64,000 nucleotides of DNA from Streptomyces sp. (lineage in GTDB: Bacteria; Actinomycetota; Actinomycetes; Streptomycetales; Streptomycetaceae), in contig NZ_JAEKKT010000129.1 in the NCBI RefSeq assembly GCF_019510245.1, forward strand, positions 1 through 64,000. Direction: 5' to 3'. Below, piece after piece: positions 43,750 to 52,538 of this stretch. Each line of letters starts with the position of its first letter. Within the stretch, counting starts at the first letter, position 1. The position numbers and the translations under genes are program-made. Under the pieces are notes generated by a model. The model worked only from the letters and a program-made list of their open reading frames with translations, was not told the DNA's origin and searched no databases.

Positions 43750-44931
43750 TCACCCCTCCGCCTCGGCCCCGGGCACGGCCGGCACCGCCCGACGGCGGAC
43801 GAGCGCTACCACCGCTCCCAGCCCGGTCAGGACCGCGAGCGCCCCGTAGCCGTAGGTGAGCGAGGCGAGCGTGGCGACCCCCGCGACCAGCAGCGGGCCT
43901 CCCGCGTCGCCGAGTTCGCGGCCGAGTTCGGCGGCACCCATGGTCTGCCCCAGTCGTTCGGCGGGGGTGCTCGTGGCCAGCGCGGCGAAGCCGAGCGGGG
44001 TGATCAGCCCGGTGCCGGCGCCGATCAGGGCGGCCCCGACCAGGATGCCGGTCAGTCCCGGCAGCATGGCGCAGGCCAGGCCCACGGCGGTGACCGACAG
44101 CCCCGCGGCGAGGCCGCTGCCGGTGCTCAGGCGCCGGTCGTCCAGGGCACGTCCGGCGCGTGGCTGGACCACTGCGGCGGTCGCGGCGAGCAGCGACACG
44201 GCGGCGCCGGTGGCGACCGTGTCCAGCCCGGCGGCGCGGCCGGAGACGGGCAGGAAGCCGACCCCGACCGAGAGTGCCGCGGTGGCGGCGGCCAGCGCGG
44301 AGGTGGGGGCGAGGAACACCGGGTCGGCGAGCCGACGGGCCAGGTCGAGGACGGTCTGGCGGGCTCTGGGCAGCGGCGGCACGGCGGGCACGGCGGACGC
44401 GGCCCACACGGCGACCGCCGCCCCCAGTACCGCGAGCACGGCGAACAGCAGTCGCAGTCCGCCGACCCGGACCAGAACGCCGCCGAGCAGCGGGCCGAGG
44501 GTGTAGCCGATGGACTTGTAGAAGCCGTAACCGCCGAAGGCACGGCCGTGCCGTGCGGCCGGGTTGAGCCGGGCGACGAGGGCGGAAGCCGACGGGGAGA
44601 ACGCGGAGGCCGCGGCCCCCTGCCCGAGGCGCGCGGCCCAGAGCCAGCCGGGGCTGTCGGCGGCGACGTACAGCGCGGACGCGACGGCGAAGGACACCAG
44701 CCCGCCGAGCAGGACCGGACGGGCGCCGATCCGGTCGGCGAGGGTCCCGAACACCGGCTTCAGCAGCACCTCGGCGCCGTCGTACAGCGCGAGCAGCCCG
44801 CCCAGCACCAGCAGCGACATGCCCGCCTGGCCACCGAGGCTCGCGGCGATGCCGTGCGCCCCGAACGCGGTGGTGAACCCCGCGGCGTACAGCGGCCACA
44901 TCTGCCGCGCCGACACGGGCCGCACCGTCAT
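43750..44931 (-). CDS. MFS transporter
   Basis: 393 residues from ATG 44931, with AGGGG upstream. Twelve hydrophobic segments, the MFS motif LLKPVFGTLADRIGARPVLL after segment 2 and GFYKSIGYTLGPLLGGVLVR in segment 5 (antiporter-like). Probably drug or metabolite efflux. Convergent with the DedA gene. Confidence 0.85.
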   Translation of the reverse strand: MTVRPVSARQMWPLYAAGFTTAFGAHGIAASLGGQAGMSLLVLGGLLALYDGAEVLLKPVFGTLADRIGARPVLLGGLVSFAVASALYVAADSPGWLWAARLGQGAAASAFSPSASALVARLNPAARHGRAFGGYGFYKSIGYTLGPLLGGVLVRVGGLRLLFAVLAVLGAAVAVWAASAVPAVPPLPRARQTVLDLARRLADPVFLAPTSALAAATAALSVGVGFLPVSGRAAGLDTVATGAAVSLLAATAAVVQPRAGRALDDRRLSTGSGLAAGLSVTAVGLACAMLPGLTGILVGAALIGAGTGLITPLGFAALATSTPAERLGQTMGAAELGRELGDAGGPLLVAGVATLASLTYGYGALAVLTGLGAVVALVRRRAVPAVPGAEAEG

Positions 44932-45083
44932 CGCTTGCCCCTTTGGGGTCTGCACTGCGGCCTCACCCGCTTCCGCACCTGCGTCCCGCCCTCGTCGAGG
45001 ACGCCTCCGTACGCCTCCGTTCCCCGCAGACTATGCCCGCTCGCCCCGCCGACGGACTGCCCGGCGCGGGTGAACGAGCGGTT

Positions 45084-45623
45084 TCACCAGGTGTGGGCCA
45101 CGTCCACCACGAGGTGGTTGGCCGTCTGGAAGACCCGGAACGGCAGCCGGGCGCGGACGCCGAGTCCGGCCTGGGTGTAGCCCTCGGAGCCACCGGTGAC
45201 CTTGAACTCCCGGAACGTCCGGTACCCGGTGACGTCGACGGCAGGAAGCGGCGGGTAGGGCTGTCCGGTCGCCGGGTCGTAGCGCGGGGCGAACAGCGAG
45301 ATCTCCAGAATGGCACCGCCCTTGATCGGCACCACGGCGTCGGACGGGTCCTGGTGCAGTACGTCGACGTAGCGGACGGTGTAGCCGATCGGGTCGGCGG
45401 CCGTGCCCTGCGCGTCGAAGACCAGGCGGTCGAAGCACTCGTGCTGTCCGGTCCGCACGTCGGTCAGTCGCCTGGAGGCGACCGGGTCACCGGTCTTGTC
45501 CAGGCCTCCCCACGTCACGGCACAGTTCACGGCCGTCGGCGCGGCCACCGCCGGAACCGCGCCGGTCAACAGCCCGCCGCCCGCCAGCATCATCGCGGCC
45601 ACTGCAGTACCTGTTCGTCGCAT
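45084..45623 (-). CDS. Secreted AMIN-like-domain protein
   Basis: 179 residues. Signal peptide (GTAVAAMMLAGGGLLTGAVP to AVAA), two cysteines, then a beta-rich domain (HECFDRLVFDAQGTAADPIG, YTVRYVDVLHQDPSD, GLGVRARLPFRVFQTANHLV, VDVAHTW) matching the AMIN-like domain of actinobacterial exported proteins. Function unknown; AMIN-type folds often bind cell-wall polymers. Confidence 0.72.
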   Translation of the reverse strand: MRRTGTAVAAMMLAGGGLLTGAVPAVAAPTAVNCAVTWGGLDKTGDPVASRRLTDVRTGQHECFDRLVFDAQGTAADPIGYTVRYVDVLHQDPSDAVVPIKGGAILEISLFAPRYDPATGQPYPPLPAVDVTGYRTFREFKVTGGSEGYTQAGLGVRARLPFRVFQTANHLVVDVAHTW

Positions 45624-45709
45624 GGCTACCCCCAGCAGCTCTCGCGTAGGTGTGTGTCTGTTCAGACCGGCGGCGCTGCGAAAGGTTGTACGTGGCGGAG
45701 AAGTCCCTT

Positions 45710-46566
45710 TCAGCCTGGTTGCAGTACGAAGTCGTACTCGACGAGCAGGTACGGAACCGCGAGCGTGCCGCCGTCGGGAGCCGTGCCCGCCGGTCGCTCG
45801 GCGAAGGGGGTGATCAGCGCGTCCCTGGTGCCGAAGACGACGTCGGAGTCGAGGTACTGGCCGCCCTCCTGGAACAGGTGGGTGGTCAGCTTCCGGTGGC
45901 CGGGTTCGTCGATGAGGAAATGGACGTGTGCGGGGCGGAAGTGGCTGATGTCCGTCCTCCGCATCAGGTCACCGACGGGGCCGTCCATGGGGATGGCGCA
46001 GCCGCGCGGGGCGATGGTGCGGATGCAGTACGTGCCGTCCTCGCGGGGGCGGTACTTGGCCCGCAGACGGGCCTCGTCGATGTCGGGGAGCTGGGCTTCG
46101 TAGGCGCCGTCGGCGTCGGCCTGCCAGACGTCGAGCACCACGCCGGGGAGGGGTTTGCCCTCGGTGTTCCTCACTTTGCCGGTGAGGAACAGCGGGGTGC
46201 CGTCGATGCCGTCCGACATGTCGAAGCCGTAGGGCGCGGTCGGCGAGCCGTCGACGTGGAACGGCCCGAGGACCGTGGCGGGCGTCGCCTGCGGCGCGAA
46301 CCTGTTGTTCAACTGGACTACGAGGGTGCTCAGTCCCAGGACGTCGGAGGTGAGGATCAGCTCCTGGCGCTTGTCGTCGCAGGTCTGGCCGGCCGCGGTC
46401 AGCCACTCGATCGCGGCCGTCCACTCGTCCTCGGTGAGCCGCACCTCACGGGCGATTCGTGCAGATGACGGACGAGTGCGGTCATGAGCTCACCCAGCCG
46501 CGGGGAGTGCGCGGTGGCCCAGAGCCGGACGGCCAGCTCGGTGATGTTGTCCTCGTCGACGGACAC
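45710..46566 (-). pseudogene. Intradiol ring-cleavage dioxygenase, frameshifted
   Basis: The full gene starts at GTG 46566 with AGGAG nine bases upstream (SVDEDNITELAVRLWATAHS, then LGELMTALVRHLHE). It loses frame near 46452-46458 by a 1-base deletion, then resumes as MRLTEDEWTAAIEWLTAAGQ to the stop at 45710. The catalytic domain is intact: VLDVWQADADGAYEAQLPD, GTYCIRTIAP with an iron-ligand Tyr, and HFRPAHVHFLI with the His ligands. Such enzymes open catechol or hydroxyquinol rings with non-haem Fe(III). The second part alone lacks the N-terminal linker helices needed for dimerisation. Confidence 0.8.
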
Positions 46567-46625
46567 GGTTGCGGCTCCTAGGTCTGCGGGCGGTCGCGGT
46601 GGAGGGCGGTGCGGCGGTCCGGGGG

Positions 46626-47240
46626 TCAGCCCTCGCGGCGTTCTCCCGTGAGGGGTTCCGGGGTGTAGGGGTCGGGTGCGACAGGGGTGTTGTTGAGGTC
46701 GACGGAGAGGAAGACGTCCTGTGCGACCGGATGGCGCAGTTCCTCGGCGAGCTGGCCGATCAGTCCGGCGGTACGGGCCGGCAGCGCGAAGCCGCGCAGC
46801 AGCGGCAGGAGCAGACCGAGGTCCGCGAGGGCGGCGCCGCAGACGCCCGCTCCGTTGAGCGGGAGCGTTCTGTTCAGTACGGCCGGGTGTACTCGTCCGA
46901 TGGCGGCGAACAGGTGCAGGTGCGGCCCGAAGACGCCTTCCTCCTGTGCGATGCGCATCAGCCGCGGTGTGCGCGGATCACCTTCCTTGTGCACGTGGTG
47001 GCCGAGCCCGGGGACGAACTTCCCGGCCGCGCGCCGGTCCCGGACCGTGCGCAGGGCGATCTCGTCCCAGCCCGCCTCGTCGGTGGGCAGGGCGCCGTCC
47101 AGGGACTGCAGCACGTCGTGCAGGAAGCGGCCGGTGTCCTCCGTGACACCCAGGAAGCGGGAGCCGCCGCCGAGCAGCCCGGCGGCGAGCGCGCCCTGGA
47201 CGGAGTCCGGCGCGGAGAGGTAGGTCAGGCGGGTGACCAC
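46626..47240 (-). pseudogene. Citrate-synthase-like (citryl-CoA lyase type) protein, 5'-truncated
   Basis: 204 codons giving VTRLTYLSAPDSVQGALAAG, KFVPGLGHHVHKEGDPRTPR and LNGAGVCGAALADLGLLLPL, the C-terminal two-thirds of a small citrate-synthase-family protein usually about 260-270 residues. His residues of the active site (GHHVHK) are present. The N-terminal third is missing: the frame begins exactly where the opposite-strand amidohydrolase begins (47233-47240). Same strand as the dioxygenase and 60 bp upstream of it, so the two were probably co-transcribed. Confidence 0.7.
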
Positions 47241-48306
47241 GGTCGTCGACTGGTCCCACGGGCTCCAGACGGTCGACCACGCGGACGCCGCGGTGGACGC
47301 GCTGCAGGCGGTGCCCGGCCGGTTCGTCCTCGCCTACGGCAACATCCGGCAGGCGCCGGCGGAATGGACCGCGGCACCGGAGTTCCGGGACTTCGTGCGC
47401 CGCCGGATCACCGGCGACGACATGCTGGGCTTCCAGCTCGCCTTCGACGTCACCGGCGATCCCGCCTTCCCCGAGAAGCCCGCCTTCGAGGTGGCGCGCG
47501 ACCTGGGCGTCGCCGTCACCACCCACGCCGCCGTCTGGGGCGCCACCGACGACGACGGCATCCGGCTGATGCACGAGCACGGATTCATGGGCCCCGAGAC
47601 GGTGTACGTGCACGCCGCCACCCTGTCGGCGGACTCCTACCACCGCATCGCGGCGACCGGCGGCTCGGTCTCGGTGTCCACGGAGCGCGAGCAGAGCGCC
47701 GGCCAGGGCTATCCGACGACCTGGGCGATCCGCTCCCACGGCATCCCCGTCTCCCTGTCGATGGACACGAGCGTGTGGTGGAGCGGCGACCTGTTCTCCG
47801 CCATGCGCACCACGCTCGGCGCGGATCGCGCCCGCGAGCACCTGGAGGCCCACGCCGGCGGCGAGACCGTCACCCACTGCGCGCTGCGCGCCGACCAGGT
47901 GGTGGAATGGGCGACCCTCGGCGGTGCCAGGGCACTCGGCCGCGAGCAGGACCTGGGCAGCATCGAGGCGGGCAAGAAGGCCGACCTCGTCCTGCTGAGG
48001 AACGACCACTCGCCGGTCCCCTTCCCGGTGCTCAACCCCTACGGCCATGTGGCGTTCCAGGCCCAGCGCGGCGACGTGCACACCGTGGTCGTCGACGGCC
48101 GGGTGGTCAAGCACGACCACCGGCTGCTCGGCGTGGACCTGAACTCGGTGCGGCACACGGTCGAGCGGACCGTGGAGCACCTGCGGTCGGCCCTGGGCGA
48201 GGAGGCGTGGGTGAACGGCATGGACCCGGACGTCCCCGAGACGAAGGTCCTCGACAACCCGTACACGTACACCGACTACCGCAGCGCCTCGACGCACGGC
48301 CGCTGA
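47233..48306 (+). pseudogene. Amidohydrolase (cytosine deaminase/chlorohydrolase-like), 5'-truncated
   Basis: 357 codons from TTVVDWSHGLQTVDHADAAV to the stop. It retains VAVTTHAAVWG, TVYVHAATLS and VSLSMDTSVWW, which carry metal-site His and Asp residues, and the C-terminal composite domain (GSIEAGKKADLVLLRNDHSP). Intact relatives have about 100 more N-terminal residues including the HxH metal motif. That part is gone and the frame begins at the junction with the truncated citrate-synthase-like gene, so it cannot be active. Confidence 0.75.
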
Positions 48307-48329
48307 ACGGCGCGGGCCGGTGCCGGGCC

Positions 48330-49199
48330 TCACTTGAGGCCGCTGAGCATGACGCCCCTGATGTAGTGCTTCTGCAGCAACAGAAAGAGGACCAGGACCG
48401 GCAGGACGCTCAGGACCAGGCCGGCCATGACGATGGGCAGCGTGCGGGTGGGGTCGACGTAGTCCTGGAGGAACTGGATGCCGACGGGCAGGGTCATCAC
48501 GTCCGGGTTGGCGGTCGAGACGAGCAGCGCCCAGATGTACTCGTTCCAGGCGTCGACGAAGGTGAGCAGACCGAGGGTGACCAGGACCGGCCTGGTCTGC
48601 GGGACGACGATCCGCCACCACACGGCGAACTCCCCGGCCCCGTCGATGCGCGCGGCCTCCAGGACCTCGTCCGGGATGGCGACCATGAACTGGCGCGTCA
48701 GGAAGATCCCGAAACTGCTGACGAGGAACGGCATGGCGAGCGCCACGATGCTGACGGTCAGGCCCGCGCCGCCGCGCCCGAACAGGTCGTTGCCGCCGGC
48801 CAGCGGCCAGTGCACCAGGATCAGGAAGTGCGGGATGAAGAACAGGAACGGCGGGAACATCATCGTCGACAGCACCAGACGGAAGACGAGGTCCCGGCCG
48901 GGGAAGCGGAGTTTGGCGAGCGCGTAGCCCGCGAGCGACGACGTGAGCAGCACCGAGCCGGTGATCAGGGCGGTGGCGACGACGCTGTTGCGGAAGAGCA
49001 CCGGAAGGTCGAGCTGGTGGATCGCCGCCCGGTAGTTGGACAGGTCGAACGCCTTCGGCAGGAACCGGTACGGCAGCGTGCCGGCCTCGTCCGGTCCCTT
49101 GAAGGACGTCATCAGCATGTCGGCGAACGGCACCACCGTGAGCACCGCGCCGGTGACCACCAGCAGATACGACAGCCACGGGAAACGGCGGCGGATCAC
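48330..49199 (-). CDS. Sugar ABC transporter permease (MalG type)
   Basis: 289 residues from GTG 49199, with GGGGGAGGA upstream, overlapping the preceding stop by four bases (GTGA). Six membrane segments and the EAA loop EVLEAARIDGAGEFAVWWRI. Last gene of a five-gene operon whose first gene encodes NamZ. Confidence 0.88.
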   Translation of the reverse strand: MIRRRFPWLSYLLVVTGAVLTVVPFADMLMTSFKGPDEAGTLPYRFLPKAFDLSNYRAAIHQLDLPVLFRNSVVATALITGSVLLTSSLAGYALAKLRFPGRDLVFRLVLSTMMFPPFLFFIPHFLILVHWPLAGGNDLFGRGGAGLTVSIVALAMPFLVSSFGIFLTRQFMVAIPDEVLEAARIDGAGEFAVWWRIVVPQTRPVLVTLGLLTFVDAWNEYIWALLVSTANPDVMTLPVGIQFLQDYVDPTRTLPIVMAGLVLSVLPVLVLFLLLQKHYIRGVMLSGLK

Positions 49200-50158
49200 G
49201 CGTCCTCCCCCTTGCGCCTGAAGAGCCACAGCTGGACCAGCGTGACCGCCAGGACCACCGCGAACAGCACGAAGGCGGCGGCGCTCGCGGTGCCCCAGTC
49301 GCCGTAGGAGAAGGCCTGCCGGTACATCTCGAGCGCGGCCACGTTCGTCGCGTCGCCCGGTCCGCCCTTGGTCATCACGATGATCAGCGCGAAGGACTGG
49401 AGGCCGGTGAGGAACTGGGTGACGCACACGAACAGCAGGGACGGCCGCAGCAGCGGCAGCGTGATCCGCCGGAAGACGGTCGCGGGCCCCGCGCCGTCGA
49501 GTGCGGCGGCCTCGTAGTACGTCTCCGGGATGGACTTCAGTCCCGCCGTCAGGACGAGGACCGCCGAGCCGACGGAGGCCCAGGCCTGCACGACCACCAC
49601 CGCGGGCAGCGCGGTGTCCGGGTCCTGGAGGAAAGCGACCGAGCCGAGCCCGACGGCGTTGAGGACGCCGTTGACGAGGCCGCCCGGCTGGTACATGTAC
49701 TTCCACACGTTGCCGACGGCGACCACGGTCGTGACGATCGGCAGGAAGTACAGGGTGCGCCACAGCCCCTGGAAGCGCAGTCTGTCGATACAGGTGGCGA
49801 CGAGCACCGACCCGGCGAGTGCGAGGGCCACGGTGCCGAGGGCGAAGAGCAGCGTGTTGGTGAGGACCGGCGCCAGGAACGTCGCCCCGTCGGCGAACAG
49901 GCCGGCGAAGTTGTCCAGGCCGGCCGGGTCGATGTCACCGAGGTCGAACCCGGCCCAGCGGGACGTCGACAGCAGCGCCGCGAAGCCGAGCGGCAGGGCG
50001 AGGAAGACGGCGTAGAACAGCAGCGTCGGCGCCAGGAAGAGATAGGCGACGACGGCCTGGCGGCGCCGGCGCCGGGCGTGGACGCGTACCCCTGTGGCGG
50101 CGGACCTGTCGCGCGCCGCCCGTTCGGTCGGCTCCGGTGCCAGGGTGGCGTTCACCAT
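49196..50158 (-). CDS. Sugar ABC transporter permease (MalF type)
   Basis: 320 residues from ATG 50158. A basic N-terminus (VHARRRRRQAV) then six membrane segments, EAA loop TYYEAAALDGAGPATVFRRI. Overlaps the binding-protein gene by 7 bp. No ATPase gene nearby, so it probably shares MsiK. Confidence 0.88.
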   Translation of the reverse strand: MVNATLAPEPTERAARDRSAATGVRVHARRRRRQAVVAYLFLAPTLLFYAVFLALPLGFAALLSTSRWAGFDLGDIDPAGLDNFAGLFADGATFLAPVLTNTLLFALGTVALALAGSVLVATCIDRLRFQGLWRTLYFLPIVTTVVAVGNVWKYMYQPGGLVNGVLNAVGLGSVAFLQDPDTALPAVVVVQAWASVGSAVLVLTAGLKSIPETYYEAAALDGAGPATVFRRITLPLLRPSLLFVCVTQFLTGLQSFALIIVMTKGGPGDATNVAALEMYRQAFSYGDWGTASAAAFVLFAVVLAVTLVQLWLFRRKGEDA

Positions 50159-51453
50159 GACCGCGCCACCTCCTGGTCGACCTGGCGGCGGGTGGCGCGC
50201 AGGGCCTCGTCGACCGTCTGCTGACCGGTCCACAGCGCCTCGATGTTCTTGCGCAGCAGCGACTTGGCCTGCTGCGCGCCCGGCACGTTCGGTTCGGGTA
50301 CGGCGTACGCCAGCGCGTCCAGGAACGGGTGCAGGTTCGGGTCGCCGCCCGCGCCGAGGAGCGTGCGCATGTCGTCGGCGCGGCCGGTCAGGGAGCCGAC
50401 CGACGCCTGCAGCGCGCTCATCCGGCTCGTGCCGCGCACCTTGTCGGCGTTGAGCCAGCGCAGGAACTCCCAGGCCTCGCGCGGGTGCCGACTGGCGGTG
50501 TTGACGCCGAGCATGAAGCCGGTGGAGAGCGTGGCGCGCCTGCCGCCGGCGGCGGGGAGCGGTACCGGGGCGACGCCGACGTCACGGTAGGCCGGCCCCA
50601 TCAGTGCCTTGAGGTTCGCGGTCCACCAGCCGGCGCTGATCACCATGGCCACCTGTCCGGAGGCGAACGCCTGGTAGACGTTGACGCCGGGGGCGCTCGC
50701 GCCCTTGTCGACGAGGCGGCGCTCCAGGCCGAACACGGCGCGGCCGGCCGGCGAGTCGATGGCGGTGCGCCTGCCGTCGGCCGAGACGAACCGCCCGCCG
50801 GCGGCGTTGAGCAGGGCGAGGGTCTGGCCGACGGTCGTGGAGTCGTCGAAGGCCGACAGGCCGAACCCCTGGACCAGCGTGTTGCCGTACCGGTCCTGCC
50901 GGGCGGTCCGGCAGGCGGCGTCCTCCAGCTCCGGCCAGGTGCGCGGGGGTCCGTCGATGCCGGCCTCGCGCAGCAGCCGCTTGTTGTAGTAGAGGGCGTA
51001 GGTCTGCATCTCGGTGGGGTAGCCGTAGACCCTGCCCCCGACCGATGCGGAGCCGACCGCGGCGGCGCCGTAGCCGTGGCCGATCTCCGCGGCGTGCTCG
51101 GGCGGCGCCGGCCGCAGCACCCCGGCGCGCACGAGTTGCCCGTTCCACAGACAGTACGGGTGCAGGATGTCCGTGCCCTGGCCCGCGGCCTGGCGGACCA
51201 TGAAGGTGGTCAGCAGGTCGGTGAACTCGACGGCCTTCGTCCGCACCTTGACCCGGTCGTGCAGGGCGTTCCACTCGTCCACCGGCCGCTGGAGGGCCTT
51301 CTTGAGCTCCCCGCTGGCGTAGTGGGAGAGCAGGGTGAGGACGACCGGGTCGCCGGGCCGCCCGGTGCCCTGGTGGGGGGCCGCGCAGCCGGCGGCGAGG
51401 AGCGCCGAGGGCAGCGCGAGCGCGAAGTGACGCCGGCTCAGGGACGGTGTCAC
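50152..51453 (-). CDS. ABC transporter substrate-binding lipoprotein
   Basis: 433 residues from GTG 51453, overlapping the GNAT stop by four bases. The signal SLSRRHFALALPSALLAAGC contains a twin Arg and a lipobox, so Tat export followed by lipidation is likely. The mature protein is of the sugar-binding family (VVLTLLSHYASGELKKALQR, YALYYNKRLLREAGIDGPPR, GQVAMVISAGWW). Its co-transcription with NamZ suggests the ligand is MurNAc or a MurNAc-containing sugar. Confidence 0.88.
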   Translation of the reverse strand: MTPSLSRRHFALALPSALLAAGCAAPHQGTGRPGDPVVLTLLSHYASGELKKALQRPVDEWNALHDRVKVRTKAVEFTDLLTTFMVRQAAGQGTDILHPYCLWNGQLVRAGVLRPAPPEHAAEIGHGYGAAAVGSASVGGRVYGYPTEMQTYALYYNKRLLREAGIDGPPRTWPELEDAACRTARQDRYGNTLVQGFGLSAFDDSTTVGQTLALLNAAGGRFVSADGRRTAIDSPAGRAVFGLERRLVDKGASAPGVNVYQAFASGQVAMVISAGWWTANLKALMGPAYRDVGVAPVPLPAAGGRRATLSTGFMLGVNTASRHPREAWEFLRWLNADKVRGTSRMSALQASVGSLTGRADDMRTLLGAGGDPNLHPFLDALAYAVPEPNVPGAQQAKSLLRKNIEALWTGQQTVDEALRATRRQVDQEVARSW

Positions 51454-52439
51454 CGGGCGGTCTCCCTGCGCAGCACCTTGAACACCCGGGTCGTGGTGAA
51501 GCCGCTCTTGCGGTAGAGGTGACCCGCCGGGGACTGCGCGCCGGTCCACAGGAACCACGCGGAGTGCGCGCGGAGCGCCCGCATCCGCTCCAGGACCAGG
51601 TGGAGGAGGACTTCGCCGAGTCCGGTGCCGCGCATCTCCTCCAGCACGCCGATCGGCCCGAACCGCTCGTCCACCGCGTCGAAGGCGCCGTGCATCGCCC
51701 AGCCGACCATGCGGCCCCCGGGATCGCGGGCCACGACGATCCGGTCGAGCGGCGTGCCCGCGGCCAGGCACGCCCGGATCGTGCAGGCCCAGTCCGGGCC
51801 GAAGTGGTTCCCGGCGAGGGCGAGGAGGTCCACGAGGTCGTCGTCGGCCGGGGTGCCGAACCGGTAGCCCCGCGCGGTCAGGTCCTCCACGCGGAGCGCG
51901 ATGGCGTCCGGGAGGCGGTAGCCGACCAGGACACGGTCCATCGCCGCCGCCTCGTACAGGGTGCGAAAGCCCAGGGAGTCGAGAAGCCCCGCCGCCTCGG
52001 GATAGGCCTCGGCGTCCAGGCCGGGGAAGACGTAGTTCGGGGTGTACGACGAGAAGTCCGCCCTCGTACGGCCGTGGCCGTGCAGCCAGTCGAGGGCCTC
52101 GGTCAGCAGCCGGCGGCCGAGACCGCGCCCTCGTGCCTCCGGGGCGACGAAGAAGAACGGGATCCAGCCCTGTTCGGGCTCCAGATCGGTGCCGGCCATC
52201 GGGACCCGCCGGCGCACCGCGTAGGCGGCGCCGACGACCCGTTCGCCGTCGACGGCGACCCGCAGCCCCTCCGGGTCGAAGTTGGGGTCGAGCAGCACCA
52301 GGGAGCGGAAGCGGTCCGGGGTGATGGGGTCGGCCGGCGCGCTCCGCCGCCACACCGCCACCACCTGCGGTCCGTCACCCGCGCGAAAGCCGCGGATCCC
52401 GGCCCGGGTCGTCGTCGCGAGAGTCGTGAGGTCGGTCAT
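51450..52439 (-). CDS. Tandem GNAT-domain acetyltransferase
   Basis: 329 residues with two GNAT folds: the first around FFFVAPEARGRGLGRRLLTE (residues about 95-114), the second around PIGVLEEMRGTGLGEVLLHL (about 275-295), both with the acetyl-CoA pyrophosphate-loop pattern. It lies between NamZ and the binding protein with a 4-bp overlap to the latter, so it may modify amino sugars or muropeptides; the substrate is not shown by the sequence. Confidence 0.82.
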   Translation of the reverse strand: MTDLTTLATTTRAGIRGFRAGDGPQVVAVWRRSAPADPITPDRFRSLVLLDPNFDPEGLRVAVDGERVVGAAYAVRRRVPMAGTDLEPEQGWIPFFFVAPEARGRGLGRRLLTEALDWLHGHGRTRADFSSYTPNYVFPGLDAEAYPEAAGLLDSLGFRTLYEAAAMDRVLVGYRLPDAIALRVEDLTARGYRFGTPADDDLVDLLALAGNHFGPDWACTIRACLAAGTPLDRIVVARDPGGRMVGWAMHGAFDAVDERFGPIGVLEEMRGTGLGEVLLHLVLERMRALRAHSAWFLWTGAQSPAGHLYRKSGFTTTRVFKVLRRETAR

Positions 52440-52538
52440 CGACGGGGGTGTCCTTCCGAGCGGTGCGGCGGGTGTCGGGGGTGCGGACGGGTTCGGGGGC
52501 GGTGCGGACGGGTTCGGGGACGTGGTGGGCGGCAGGTC

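Noticed and set aside
46569-49307. 912-codon plus-strand open frame
   Set aside because: Overlaps the amidohydrolase and permease genes out of frame, low-complexity Arg/Gly/Ala translation with no motif.
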